From: Oxalobacteraceae bacterium CAVE-383
GTDB lineage: Bacteria > Pseudomonadota > Gammaproteobacteria > Burkholderiales > Burkholderiaceae_D
Direction: 5' to 3'
NCBI GenBank assembly: GCA_004134995.1
Contig: REGP01000001.1
Location: 186,001-250,000, forward strand
DNA length: 64,000 nucleotides
The notes beneath the pieces were generated by a model. The model was given only the letters and a program-made list of their open reading frames with translations. It did not search any database and was not told the DNA's origin. The position numbers and the translations under genes are program-made. Within the stretch, counting starts at the first letter, position 1. Every line of letters starts with the position of its first letter. This document shows, one piece after another, positions 40,956-49,131 of this stretch.

Positions 40956-41213
40956 CTCATATCAACATTCGTCTTCAGAGACAATTCTGCCCGTGACATA
41001 TCGCGGGCGAGTTGCAGATACTGACATGGCGATTTGATGTCATCCGGACACTTTCTTAAATAAGGTACATGTACTCTAGATAAGATTGGGTGATGCTGGA
41101 ATCATGTGGGGGTGCCAAATTTTTCAAAGCACCGTCAATCAAAAATACTCGTCAGCCTTGGCAACGCGATACGAGACATTTGACTCGTCCCCAAAGCCCA
41201 ATCAGGAATAACC

Positions 41214-41720
41214 ATGCCAGCCAAGATCCATACGCTTAAAAACTCCGCAGAACTCAGCGCCTTAACAACATCAAACCTCGCCGCAGCGATGTCCCATTCC
41301 GCCAGAAGAGAATATAAACCCGTCGACAATGAATTCAGTTTTCTCAAGCTCCCCTTCGTATCTAGACGAAAGCATGGCTCTCAAACCAGCAGCAACTGGT
41401 CCGTCCCTCTAATCGATGACTACGCCCAAGCATGCGACATCGGCCGCGAATACGCCGCCCACTTCGTACAATACCTAAAAGATAATCCAGATATGTGCGG
41501 CGCAAATTCGCTTGGTCACATTGCCAGCAATATTGATTTTAAGGATGAATCGGACGCACAAGGTTATTGGGTAGGATTCTTCTCCCATCTGGAAAGAATC
41601 ATCTTTGCACAAGCCCAGCGCATGGACGTCTTTGACGATATAGACAGAATCAACGCATATTATGCAAAGGGCACCGATGCTGAAGAGTTTTTTGCAGATT
41701 TGGATAAAGCCGATCACTGA
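41214..41720 (+). CDS. Unrecognised 168-residue protein
   Basis: No family recognised. The protein is soluble, acidic towards the C-terminus (DAEEFFADLDKADH), with no signal peptide or membrane segment. A well-placed AGGA precedes the ATG at 41214. Composition is intermediate between the AT-rich island to its left and the GC-rich genes to its right, so it may mark the island edge. The 258 bases before it (40956-41213) hold nothing I can name. Confidence 0.6.
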   Translation: MPAKIHTLKNSAELSALTTSNLAAAMSHSARREYKPVDNEFSFLKLPFVSRRKHGSQTSSNWSVPLIDDYAQACDIGREYAAHFVQYLKDNPDMCGANSLGHIASNIDFKDESDAQGYWVGFFSHLERIIFAQAQRMDVFDDIDRINAYYAKGTDAEEFFADLDKADH

Positions 41721-41767
41721 TGACTTCGGTGCTGTCATCCCCAATCCGACAGCACCAAATCACACAC

Positions 41768-42829
41768 CTACCTCCCACGCTTCATAAACACATCATTATA
41801 AATCTGTGCCCACTTAGCCCCTTGATCCAGCGCCGCAGCCGGATCGATATAAATCATCGATGAGGTTTTCAAAACACCTTCGAACTTCCTGGCGGTGGCA
41901 ACCCCATGATCGTCATAAATCATCTGCTGCGCATCGCTCAGCATGAAATCATAGAACAGTACCGCCGCGTTCGGATGCGGCGCCTTTTTCATGATCGCGA
42001 TGGACTGGAATACCGCGATCGGCTGGCCGATCACAAAGCCTTCCACCGGCGCGCCTTTTTCTTTCATCTGATCCGGGTTGTAGCTATACAAAGTCAGCGC
42101 CAGCGGCACTTCGCCGGAGGCCACCATCTGGCCCAGCAGCGTATGTCCCTTGCGCACTGAAATATCATTAGTGGCGATAATGTCCTTGAACAGCTTGAGC
42201 CCCTTTTCCTGGCCCACCTGCTTCAGCACGCCCGCAAACCAGCTGTAGTCTTCCTGTTCGATGCCCAGCTTGCCCTTCCACTTTGGATCCAGCAGATCCT
42301 GGTAGCTCTTCGGCAGGTCTTCCTTCTTGATCTTGTTGGTGTTGTAGGCCTGCACGTATTCGTTGACCGCATACCCGACCCATTCCTTGTTTGCCGGCAC
42401 CGCCTGTGGAATCACGTCGGCCAGATACGGCGAATTGACCGCCTGCAGCAGCTTTTCGCGGCGGGTGGCTTCAATTTCCGGGGAACTGTTCTGCACCACA
42501 TCCAGTTCGGCGCGGCCGGCACGGCCTTCGGTCACCACGCGCTGCAACACATTCTCGGAACTGGCGCGCCAGAGATTGACCTTCACACCATATTTCTTCG
42601 TGAATTCGGCGGCAATCTTCGCCATCCCCGGATTTACCGCGTAAACCGTTACTTCGCCTTCTTTTTTTGCGCCGTCGATCAGCGCCTGCCGCCGGTTCGG
42701 GCCCTGCATCTGGGCAATATCGGCCACGCCGGCGCCGGCTTTTTCCTGTGCAAAGGCCGGCGCCGCCACTACGGAATTCAAACACAGCAGCAACAAGGCA
42801 AGAGCGGATTTACCGATAAATCTTTCCAT
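41768..42829 (-). CDS. Periplasmic solute-binding protein (iron/putrescine-type, orphan)
   Basis: An extracellular solute-binding protein of the Fe(3+)/polyamine type, 353 residues, with a Sec signal peptide (KSALALLLLCLNSVVAAPAFAQ in two halves, cleavage after AFA). Core features are the opening NRRQALIDGAKKEGEVTVY and WVGYAVNEYVQAYNT. The ORF is open far upstream to 44389, but the true start is at 42829 with GGAGA before it. No permease or ATPase gene is next to it. It is divergent from a LysR regulator, which probably controls it. It is paralogous to the protein at 55361-56449, which suggests a shared transporter or a sensing role for carboxylate-type substrates. Confidence 0.85.
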   Translation of the reverse strand: MERFIGKSALALLLLCLNSVVAAPAFAQEKAGAGVADIAQMQGPNRRQALIDGAKKEGEVTVYAVNPGMAKIAAEFTKKYGVKVNLWRASSENVLQRVVTEGRAGRAELDVVQNSSPEIEATRREKLLQAVNSPYLADVIPQAVPANKEWVGYAVNEYVQAYNTNKIKKEDLPKSYQDLLDPKWKGKLGIEQEDYSWFAGVLKQVGQEKGLKLFKDIIATNDISVRKGHTLLGQMVASGEVPLALTLYSYNPDQMKEKGAPVEGFVIGQPIAVFQSIAIMKKAPHPNAAVLFYDFMLSDAQQMIYDDHGVATARKFEGVLKTSSMIYIDPAAALDQGAKWAQIYNDVFMKRGR

Positions 42830-42909
42830 TGCGTCTCCATCTGGTTTTTTAGTTGTTCGACGATTCTCTGTCCTTTCCATTGCAATGACCACTACAATCC
42901 GTTTAGATA

Positions 42910-42919
42910 TCTGTCGAAT
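42910..42919 (+). promoter_or_regulatory. Candidate LysR binding motif, site 1 (TCTGTCGAAT)
   Basis: The 10-mer TCTGTCGAAT lies in the divergent region between the binding-protein gene and the lysR gene. The same word occurs in opposite orientation upstream of the dioxygenase gene (44187-44196). Confidence 0.35.
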
Positions 42920-42946
42920 TTCGTTATTGGCAAGAATATAACCAAC

Positions 42947-44179
42947 ATGAAAACCAGCATGAGTATCAATTTGCGGCATCTGCGCGCTTTCATCGCGGTG
43001 GCCGAATCGGGCAGCGTCACCAAGGCGGGGGAGTCGCTGTATCGCGCGCACTCGGCCATCTCGCGCTCGATCCAGGAATTGGAAACCATACTCGGCGTCG
43101 ATCTGTTCGAGCGCAAATCGAAAGGCATGCTGCCAACCGCGTTCGGCCAGTCGCTGCTGTATCGCGCGCACCGCGCCGCCAATGAATTTCACCTGGCGCG
43201 CGACGAAATGGCCTCGCGCATCCGCAAGGCCAACGGTTCGCTCAATGCACCGGTCTTCGACATGCTCTTCAACAAGGACCGGCTGCAGATTTTTGTGGCG
43301 CTGGCCGAATCGCATCACATGCCAACCGTCGCCAATCTGCTCGGCATTACCCAGCCGGCGGTCAGCGCGGCCATTACCGAACTGGAAGCCAGCATCGGCA
43401 TCCCGCTGTTCATCCGTACCGCCAAGGGCATGCTGTTGAACGAGTCCGGCGAAATCCTGGTGCTGCGCACCAAGCTGGCGCTGGCCGAGTTGCGCCATGT
43501 CGAAGCCGACATCGCCGCGCTGCGCGGCAAGACCCAGGGGCTGGTAACCGTCGGCACGCATCCGCTTTCCCGCACGGTGATCCTGCCGCGCGCCATCAAC
43601 CGCGTCTTGCGGGAACATCCGCTGGTGCGCATCGAAACGGTCGAAGGACGCGATCTCAGGGCCGGCCTGCGCTCCGGCGACCTGGATTTCGCGCTTCTTA
43701 CCCTGCGCGCCGGCCACCCGCTGCAGGGCATGGTCGACACGCCGCTGATGACCGATCGCATGGCCATATTCGCGCGCGCCGATCACCCGCTGACCAAGGT
43801 CGCCAAAGTCACCGTCGACGATCTGCGGCGGGCCGAATGGGTCCTGCCGTCGCGCCACACGCCGACGCGCGCAATGTTCGACCAGGCCTTCCATCATGTC
43901 ACCGGCGCGCTGCCGAAAAGCCCGATCGAAACCAGTGATCTGTCGATTCTGCGCGGCCTGTTGCTGGGCAGCGATCTGCTCACCGGCATTTCGCCGCAGC
44001 AGTTGGATATGGAACGCAAGCTCGGCATCCTCAAAATGCTGGATTTCGAATTCGAAAAGACCGCCCGCGTGATCGGCTTGATGCAGCGCGCCAAAAGCCG
44101 TCCTTCCCCGGGTGCGGCGGCCTTGATGAGCGCGATACGGCAGGTCGCCAGTGAATTGGAGCGCAATCCGGACGACTAA
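42947..44179 (+). CDS. LysR-type regulator with two tandem HTH domains
   Basis: A 410-residue LysR-family regulator, about 100 residues longer than usual because the N-terminal winged HTH is duplicated. The first HTH (about 7-75) reads LRHLRAFIAVAESGSVTKAG and later SRSIQELETILGVDLFER; the second (about 105-172) reads LQIFVALAESHHMPTVANLL and later SAAITELEASIGIPLFIR. A usual effector-binding domain follows. It is divergent from the binding-protein gene and 100 bases upstream of the dioxygenase gene, so both are likely targets. The ATG at 42947 or 42959 could be used. Confidence 0.9.
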   Translation: MKTSMSINLRHLRAFIAVAESGSVTKAGESLYRAHSAISRSIQELETILGVDLFERKSKGMLPTAFGQSLLYRAHRAANEFHLARDEMASRIRKANGSLNAPVFDMLFNKDRLQIFVALAESHHMPTVANLLGITQPAVSAAITELEASIGIPLFIRTAKGMLLNESGEILVLRTKLALAELRHVEADIAALRGKTQGLVTVGTHPLSRTVILPRAINRVLREHPLVRIETVEGRDLRAGLRSGDLDFALLTLRAGHPLQGMVDTPLMTDRMAIFARADHPLTKVAKVTVDDLRRAEWVLPSRHTPTRAMFDQAFHHVTGALPKSPIETSDLSILRGLLLGSDLLTGISPQQLDMERKLGILKMLDFEFEKTARVIGLMQRAKSRPSPGAAALMSAIRQVASELERNPDD

Positions 44180-44186
44180 TAAAAAA

Positions 44187-44196
44187 ATTCGACAGA
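44187..44196 (-). promoter_or_regulatory. Candidate LysR binding motif, site 2 (TCTGTCGAAT)
   Basis: Second copy, on the minus strand, in the 100 bases between lysR and the dioxygenase gene. The pairing of an identical 10-mer in both spaces flanking the regulator is the only support. Confidence 0.35.
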
Positions 44197-44279
44197 CTAT
44201 CAATGGAATTGCTATGGCTGCGCCGTGAGCGTTGTTCCAGAATGGCTGCATCGTTTTTAAAAAGCACAAGGAGACAATC

Positions 44280-45356
44280 ATGAGCGATTTCCGCACCTTC
44301 AGGAATGCCCAACGCCAGCCGGCCCAGCCGTTGCATAAAGTGATCGATCCGGCGGCATGGGAACCGCATTCCCTGGGCGACGTCGCCAACTGGAGTTATC
44401 ACATCACGGATGCCGAGCGCGACGCGCTGGTCGCCGCCACCGAGCATTTTCTTGGGCAGGGCCTGGCGCCGGAAGAGGTGACCAAGAACAATTTTCTGCT
44501 TGAGGGCAGTTTTCGGGATGTGATGAACGATGTGCGCGAAGAACTGCGCAACGGCCGCGGCATGGTGATGCTGCGCAATTTCCCGGTCGACCGGCTGGAC
44601 CGCGCCGGTATCGCGGTCGCCTATCTCGGCATCGGTACCTTCCTCGGCAAGCAGATGTCGCAAAACATGAAGGGCCACCTGCTGGGTCACGTCAAGGATC
44701 TGGGCGGCGACTATGCCGATCCGAACACACGCGGCTATCTGACCAAAGTTGAGATGCGCTGCCATGCCGATGCCTGCGACTATGTCGGCCTGCTGTGCCT
44801 GCAAACGGCAAAGAGCGGCGGCGCCAGCCGCGTGGTCAGTTCGGTCTCGGTGCATAACATCATGCTGGAGCGCCGGCCGGATCTGGTGGCGGTGCTGTAC
44901 CAGGATTTCTACCGTTCGCGCAAAGGCGATTTCAATCCAGGCGAAGAGCCATGGTACAAGCTGCCGATCTTCTGGTTTGCCGACGGTTACTTCAGCGCCA
45001 CCGGCGCCGGCGCGGCGATCGACAAGGCGCCTTCGCTGCCGGGCGTGCCGCCGCTGACGCCGATGCAGCGGGAAGCCATCAAGGTATACCGCGAAATTTG
45101 CGAAGAATGCCTGACCGATATTCCATTCCAGCCGGGCGACGTACAATTCCTCAATAATTACGTCGCCCTGCATACCCGGCGCGATTACGAAGACTGGCCG
45201 GAACCGGAGCGAAAACGCCATCTGCTGCGCCTGTGGCTGGCAGATCCGGACAACCGGCCGATCCCCCCGAAGCAGAGCAACGACTTCCGCGGCCGCGGCG
45301 TGCTGCCGGCCGGCGTCAAGCTGAATGCGCCGCTGGATGTTCATGAATTGGCTTGA
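44280..45356 (+). CDS. TauD/TfdA-family 2-oxoglutarate dioxygenase
   Basis: A 358-residue Fe(II)/2-oxoglutarate dioxygenase of the TauD/TfdA (clavaminate synthase-like) fold. Metal ligands H162 and D164 (RCHADACDYVGLL) and a distal histidine in ALHTRRDYED are visible, with the 2-oxoglutarate arginine in RHLLRLWL. The start at 44280 follows aaggagac. It is likely controlled by the upstream LysR protein. Together with the divergent binding protein this suggests uptake and oxidative attack of a small organic acid or sulfonate-like compound; the substrate cannot be read from sequence. Confidence 0.85.
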   Translation: MSDFRTFRNAQRQPAQPLHKVIDPAAWEPHSLGDVANWSYHITDAERDALVAATEHFLGQGLAPEEVTKNNFLLEGSFRDVMNDVREELRNGRGMVMLRNFPVDRLDRAGIAVAYLGIGTFLGKQMSQNMKGHLLGHVKDLGGDYADPNTRGYLTKVEMRCHADACDYVGLLCLQTAKSGGASRVVSSVSVHNIMLERRPDLVAVLYQDFYRSRKGDFNPGEEPWYKLPIFWFADGYFSATGAGAAIDKAPSLPGVPPLTPMQREAIKVYREICEECLTDIPFQPGDVQFLNNYVALHTRRDYEDWPEPERKRHLLRLWLADPDNRPIPPKQSNDFRGRGVLPAGVKLNAPLDVHELA

Positions 45357-45373
45357 GTGATGTCTTTCGCGGG

Positions 45374-45393
45374 CTAAGTCATTAAGGACTTAG
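45374..45393. terminator. Possible hairpin between dioxygenase and fic
   Basis: Perfect 7-bp inverted repeat CTAAGTC, loop attaag, GACTTAG between convergent genes, without a clear T-run. Confidence 0.35.
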
Positions 45394-45435
45394 GTATCCC
45401 CAGCGGCTGTTCATCGCCTTAACTCCTTCAGAAAA

Positions 45436-46611
45436 TCAATCTACATTTTTTGTGTGCGCTTCCGGATAGAGCTCCGGTAATAAGATGTATAAGTCATCAA
45501 GAGGTAAGCCAAAGCTTACGGGGCCTCGTGGGGAATCGCTGACAATTAATCCGGTTTTAAGCAATTCAGATAATATTTTTCTTCCGGTTCGTTCTTCCAA
45601 GCCGGTCAGTTGAGTAAATTCTCCTCGTGTTAAAGGGCCGCCCGAAAATAAATGGTAGAGGGGGAGAATAGCTTCTGAGCGTATGTCTTTGTTGGTAGTG
45701 GACTTCAACGTGATCAGGGCGTGGATACGTTTTTTCATGCCATCGAGATCAAGCATATGATTCATGAAGGTGACTTGGTCCTGACAAATCTTGAAAAAGA
45801 ATTCGACCCATTCAACCAAGCCGGCATTGGTCAGGTTTCCACGGCCATCATAATCGCCTTGGCGGTGAGCATCGGCGTTGTTTAATTTGGTGTAATACTC
45901 TTGCCTGGCACGTGCCAACCCTCTGCTTGTGGACCAGAGTCCCCCTGATAATGGCCATAAGGCACAATGGCTTTGAAGTCTGGTAGCCCTGCCATTTCCA
46001 TCAAAAAATGGATGTACCCATGCGGCCCTGTGATGTAGGCACGCAATGGAGATCAGTTGCCGTTCCTGACCTTTTTGATTGTCGTATTCTTCATCCATGC
46101 TTGCGAGAAATCGAGGAATTGATTCAGGCGCTGGAGGGATGTGATTTCCAACTTTAACCATTTCAGTGCGCAGCATTCCTGGTTGGACAATATGCCCATC
46201 CTTTGTAGTTCGATCTGCTTCGGAGAGTCGTGAATAGAGCGCTTTGTGCGCATCGATGAAAAAGTCAGAACGCATGGCGGAACGGCCTTTTTCTACTATT
46301 TGTTCGAGTTCTCGTTCTGCTTCGATATGAGCAAGCGCGATGCGCTGGAGCCGGGCAACATCCGGTTTTTTCGAAAAATCGTGTTTTAACGCACTTTCAA
46401 TGTTGGAGGGATGTGTCCCTTGTCCCTCGATACGGTTGCTGTAATAAGAGTTAATTGAACGAACCAACTCTCTGACGCCGCACCTTGCCGAATGATGGGC
46501 CGTAGAGTTTAAGGCCACGGACGCTCGTATGATGTCGCTGGCCCGTTCCAATAGAGCGTCCAATTGAGATTGAGGCAGTAATGGTGAGAATTGATATGGA
46601 GAATCGTACAT
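45436..46611 (-). CDS. Fic family AMP-transferase-like protein, class II (N-terminal inhibitory helix)
   Basis: A 391-residue Fic protein. The catalytic motif HPFFDGNGR is at residues 200-208, complete for nucleotidyl transfer. An N-terminal inhibitory motif of the S/T-xxx-E-G/N type (SNRIEG, 58-63) is present, placing it in class II, self-inhibited by its own helix. The C-terminal 100 residues look like a winged helix (LTRGEFTQLTGLEERTGRKI), so DNA binding or autoregulation is possible. It begins after GGAAAT. It sits in AT-rich accessory DNA next to a HicB gene. Target protein unknown. Confidence 0.9.
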   Translation of the reverse strand: MYDSPYQFSPLLPQSQLDALLERASDIIRASVALNSTAHHSARCGVRELVRSINSYYSNRIEGQGTHPSNIESALKHDFSKKPDVARLQRIALAHIEAERELEQIVEKGRSAMRSDFFIDAHKALYSRLSEADRTTKDGHIVQPGMLRTEMVKVGNHIPPAPESIPRFLASMDEEYDNQKGQERQLISIACLHHRAAWVHPFFDGNGRATRLQSHCALWPLSGGLWSTSRGLARARQEYYTKLNNADAHRQGDYDGRGNLTNAGLVEWVEFFFKICQDQVTFMNHMLDLDGMKKRIHALITLKSTTNKDIRSEAILPLYHLFSGGPLTRGEFTQLTGLEERTGRKILSELLKTGLIVSDSPRGPVSFGLPLDDLYILLPELYPEAHTKNVD

Positions 46612-46616
46612 TTTAT

Positions 46617-46723
46617 TTCCGGTTTAATTTCCATTTAATTTTTCACTATAATATATTGATTATTAAGTATTATTGTTAATATTTTAATGAAATTTGTTAT
46701 GGGGATTTTCCGGTTTATTTTCC
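46617..46723. repeat. Pair of direct repeats upstream of fic (TTCCGGTTTAaTTTCC / TTCCGGTTTAtTTTCC)
   Basis: Two 16-base near-identical words, at about 46617-46632 and 46708-46723, flank a very AT-rich stretch just before the fic start. They could be operator sites for the fic winged-helix domain. Confidence 0.4.
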
Positions 46724-46742
46724 GATAATTTTTCCTCTAGGC

Positions 46743-46874
46743 GCAGAAATGACAAAGAGCGCCCGAAAGCGCCCTGAATTTTCGGATACGGCAAGCTTGT
46801 CATCGCTTCTGCCAATCCGGCTTTCCATATGCCAATGGCGGTGGAAAGTCTCACAAGCCCCAAATGGGAACGCG
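46743..46874 (-). repeat. Dispersed ~132-bp structured element, copy 1 (candidate ncRNA)
   Basis: A sequence nearly the same as 50518-50650. On the minus strand it contains a stem closed by CTTTCCA/TGGAAAG with an inner GCC/GGC pair (copy 2 has AGC/GCT), and ends in a GC hairpin followed by TTTGTCATTT. Changes between copies keep base pairing and include a one-base indel that breaks any reading frame, so RNA or DNA structure is favoured over a small protein. It lies 13 bases beyond the hicB stop. Confidence 0.65.
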
Positions 46875-46887
46875 AGCATTGTAATGC

Positions 46888-47307
46888 TCAGGCCGCAATA
46901 AGTGTGAGCTGTTTTCCAAGCGCTGCAAGGGCTTGCTCGATGCGATCTATTTTTGTTGTTCGTTTTAGATCGATGAGTCTGCTTACTTCTTGAGGCGTCG
47001 TATCCATACGGCGAGCCAATTCGGATGCCCAAACATTCGACGACAACATTTCGTTCAGTAATAACACTTTGGCGGAAATGCTGGCAGGGAGATCGACCAA
47101 GCGATCGCCACGCTTGGCGGCGGATGGCAATGGTACAGCGCGTTTCTCGTCAAAATAGACACTCATTGCTTCAGTCAGAACATCACGTGCCATTTCCATC
47201 GCTTCATCTTCGGTATCGCCCTGTGTAATCGCTTCCGGGATATCGCGGAAGGTAACGACAAAACCACCATTCTTGCGGTCTCGGGTAAAAGTGGCTGGAT
47301 ATTTCAT
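46888..47307 (-). CDS. hicB: HicB-family antitoxin-like protein, orphan
   Basis: A 139-residue protein with an N-terminal HicB-like fold (YPATFTRDRKNGGFVVTF, then ITQGDTEDEAMEMARD) and a C-terminal HTH (ASELARRMDTTPQEVSRLID) for DNA binding. No hicA toxin ORF is found on either side, so it is either a solitary regulator or half of a broken pair. An inverted-repeat region directly before the start is a likely self-operator. Confidence 0.88.
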   Translation of the reverse strand: MKYPATFTRDRKNGGFVVTFRDIPEAITQGDTEDEAMEMARDVLTEAMSVYFDEKRAVPLPSAAKRGDRLVDLPASISAKVLLLNEMLSSNVWASELARRMDTTPQEVSRLIDLKRTTKIDRIEQALAALGKQLTLIAA

Positions 47308-47313
47308 GGTGTC

Positions 47314-47355
47314 CCTTTCTTCTAAAGAAAGGAAAATTTAATCAAAATTGATTAA
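47314..47355 (-). promoter_or_regulatory. Candidate hicB operator: two adjacent inverted repeats
   Basis: CCTTTCTT-cta-AAGAAAGG (47314-47332, includes the ribosome site) and TTAATCAA-aa-TTGATTAA (47338-47355) lie just before hicB; a further TTAATCAAA half-site is at about 47371. Binding by the HicB HTH is inferred. Confidence 0.5.
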
Positions 47356-47417
47356 TGTAGTAACTGTTATTTAATCAAATTGTTGTGACTGGATATCCAG
47401 TTTTTCGTCGAACCCCC

Positions 47418-48134
47418 TCATTCAGCATCATGAAAAATCACCCCCAAAGTACACCGATGCCCCGAACGCACCCTGCTAACCCCATGGCGTAGCTCAACCC
47501 GATAATTCCCCCGCGTCCCCTGCACCGGCCGCTTGCTGACGGCAAAGACAACCGCGTCGCCTTTATGAAGGGAGACAACCTCCGCCCGCGACTGCATGCG
47601 CGGGCGCTGTTCGGTCATCACAAATTCGCCGCCTGTGAAATCCTTTCCCGGTTCAGAGAGCAATATGGCCACCTGAAGGGGAAACACGTGCTCGCCATAC
47701 AGGTCCTGGTGCAGGCAGTTATAGTCATCTTCCTTGTACTGCAGCATCAATGGCGTAGGGCGTGTTTGGCCGGCGTCGTGGCAGCGCCGGATGAAGTCGG
47801 CATGCTCCGCGGGATAGCGTGCATCCATGTGCATCGCCTCGTTCCAACGGTTGGCGATAGGCGCCAATCGCGGATAAATTGCGGTCCGAAGGCCGTCAAC
47901 AATATCTGGCAGCGGGTAGGCAAAATATTTATACTCACCACGGCCGAAGTTGTGGCGGGCCATATTTATCCGGCTACGATAGAGATTATCCTGCGGGTAC
48001 AAGGAGACGAGAGCATCACACGCATCCTCATGGAGAATCCCGGTGATTTTTGCACAACCATATTGGCCCAGCTCGTCCTCGATTCCCTGCCAATCCAAGG
48101 CATCGATGCCTTGCAGAATTTCCCGTATATCCAT
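47418..48134 (-). CDS. 2OG-Fe(II) oxygenase (prolyl-hydroxylase-like)
   Basis: A 238-residue Fe(II)/2-oxoglutarate oxygenase. The metal motif HQD (CLHQDLYGE) and a distal histidine with arginine in the C-terminal region (LRHGVSRVRSGHRCTLGVIF) mark the double-stranded beta-helix fold. Substrate unknown; members of this group act on proteins, nucleic acids or small molecules. The alkylation-repair gene next door (3-methyladenine glycosylase, divergent, 127 bases away) hints at a DNA-damage context, which is only suggestive. Ribosome site AAGGAGC precedes the ATG. Confidence 0.82.
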   Translation of the reverse strand: MDIREILQGIDALDWQGIEDELGQYGCAKITGILHEDACDALVSLYPQDNLYRSRINMARHNFGRGEYKYFAYPLPDIVDGLRTAIYPRLAPIANRWNEAMHMDARYPAEHADFIRRCHDAGQTRPTPLMLQYKEDDYNCLHQDLYGEHVFPLQVAILLSEPGKDFTGGEFVMTEQRPRMQSRAEVVSLHKGDAVVFAVSKRPVQGTRGNYRVELRHGVSRVRSGHRCTLGVIFHDAE

Positions 48135-48260
48135 CGTGCGCTCCTTGCGACATTTCTTTTACTGTGTTGTCCGTTTATCCACCATCATATTGACGCAGGC
48201 AACGGCGCTGAAACACTCCAGATCTTGCGGTCGAATTAAAAATTGCGGTGCTTGTCCACA

Positions 48261-49025
48261 ATGAAAAACCTTATGCATCAAGCAGGGCCCGGTTCCCCCC
48301 AGTTCCATATGCTGGAAAATGCCTTCTTCAATCGCGACAGCCCGGCCCTCGCGCGGGCATTGATCGGCAAGGTATTGCGCCGGCGCTGGAAAAACCAATG
48401 GCTGTCCGCGCGCATCATCGAAACGGAAGCGTACCGGCTGGAGGAGAAGGGCAGCCACGCATCGCTTGGCTATACGCATAAAAGGCGCGCGCTCTTCATG
48501 GACGGCGGCACCATCTATATGTATTACTCCCGCGGCGGCGATTCGTTCAATATCAGCGCGGCCGGCCCGGGAAATGCGGTGCTGATCAAGTCGGCTTATC
48601 CCTGGATCGATGCCGTCGCAGGCCCCGAGGCATTGGCCCTGATGCAGGCGCAAAACCCGGGCCCCGGCGGCATCATGCGGCCCTTGCATCGCCTCTGCGC
48701 CGGGCAGGTTCAGCTCTGCCGCGCATTGGCGCTGCGCGTGCCCGATTGGGATGCCCACGCGTTTGATCCCGGCGAACTGTTTGTCGACGACGTGGGCGAA
48801 TCGCCCGAAATCCTGATTCAAACCACGCGCCTGGGTATCACGGCAGGGAGGGACGAGCACCTTCCGTATCGCTTTGTCGATCCTGCCTATGCAAAGTTTT
48901 GCACGCGCAATCCCCTTCGCAGGGGGCAAACCACGCCCGAACACTTCTGCTGGATCGATCGAGACGGGAATATCGCCTCCCATCAGGGCTTCCCGCCGGA
49001 TGTTGTGCCGATCACAGAATCTTAG
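48261..49025 (+). CDS. mpg: 3-methyladenine DNA glycosylase (AAG/MPG family)
   Basis: A 254-residue alkyladenine glycosylase of the AAG (human MPG) superfamily that removes alkylated purines. The active-site segment is SARIIETEAY with the catalytic glutamate, and further family marks are RALIGKVL and the YMYYSRGG strand. I take the ATG at 48261; an in-frame TTG at 48243 would add six residues. No strong ribosome site is seen. It is divergent from the 2OG oxygenase. Confidence 0.9.
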   Translation: MKNLMHQAGPGSPQFHMLENAFFNRDSPALARALIGKVLRRRWKNQWLSARIIETEAYRLEEKGSHASLGYTHKRRALFMDGGTIYMYYSRGGDSFNISAAGPGNAVLIKSAYPWIDAVAGPEALALMQAQNPGPGGIMRPLHRLCAGQVQLCRALALRVPDWDAHAFDPGELFVDDVGESPEILIQTTRLGITAGRDEHLPYRFVDPAYAKFCTRNPLRRGQTTPEHFCWIDRDGNIASHQGFPPDVVPITES

Positions 49026-49131
49026 AAGCAGATAGGGGGAAGCTGCGCAGCGCGAGCCAAGGAACAAACAGGAAATTTTAGAGCCATAGTCTATTTGCCG
49101 GGACGAGACAGCCCGGGTATGGAGCTAAAAA

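Noticed and set aside
40956-41213. Possible insertion-sequence end (TGTC-atccg-GACA near 41040)
   Set aside because: No transposase, no matching partner repeat; the inverted repeat is only four bases.
42830-44389. Long minus-strand open frame continuing upstream of the binding-protein gene
   Set aside because: It is the antisense shadow of the lysR gene; the signal peptide and ribosome site place the real start at 42829.
46715-47032. Small ORF across repeat copy 1
   Set aside because: The frame is broken by an indel in copy 2, and changes between copies preserve base pairing instead of codons.
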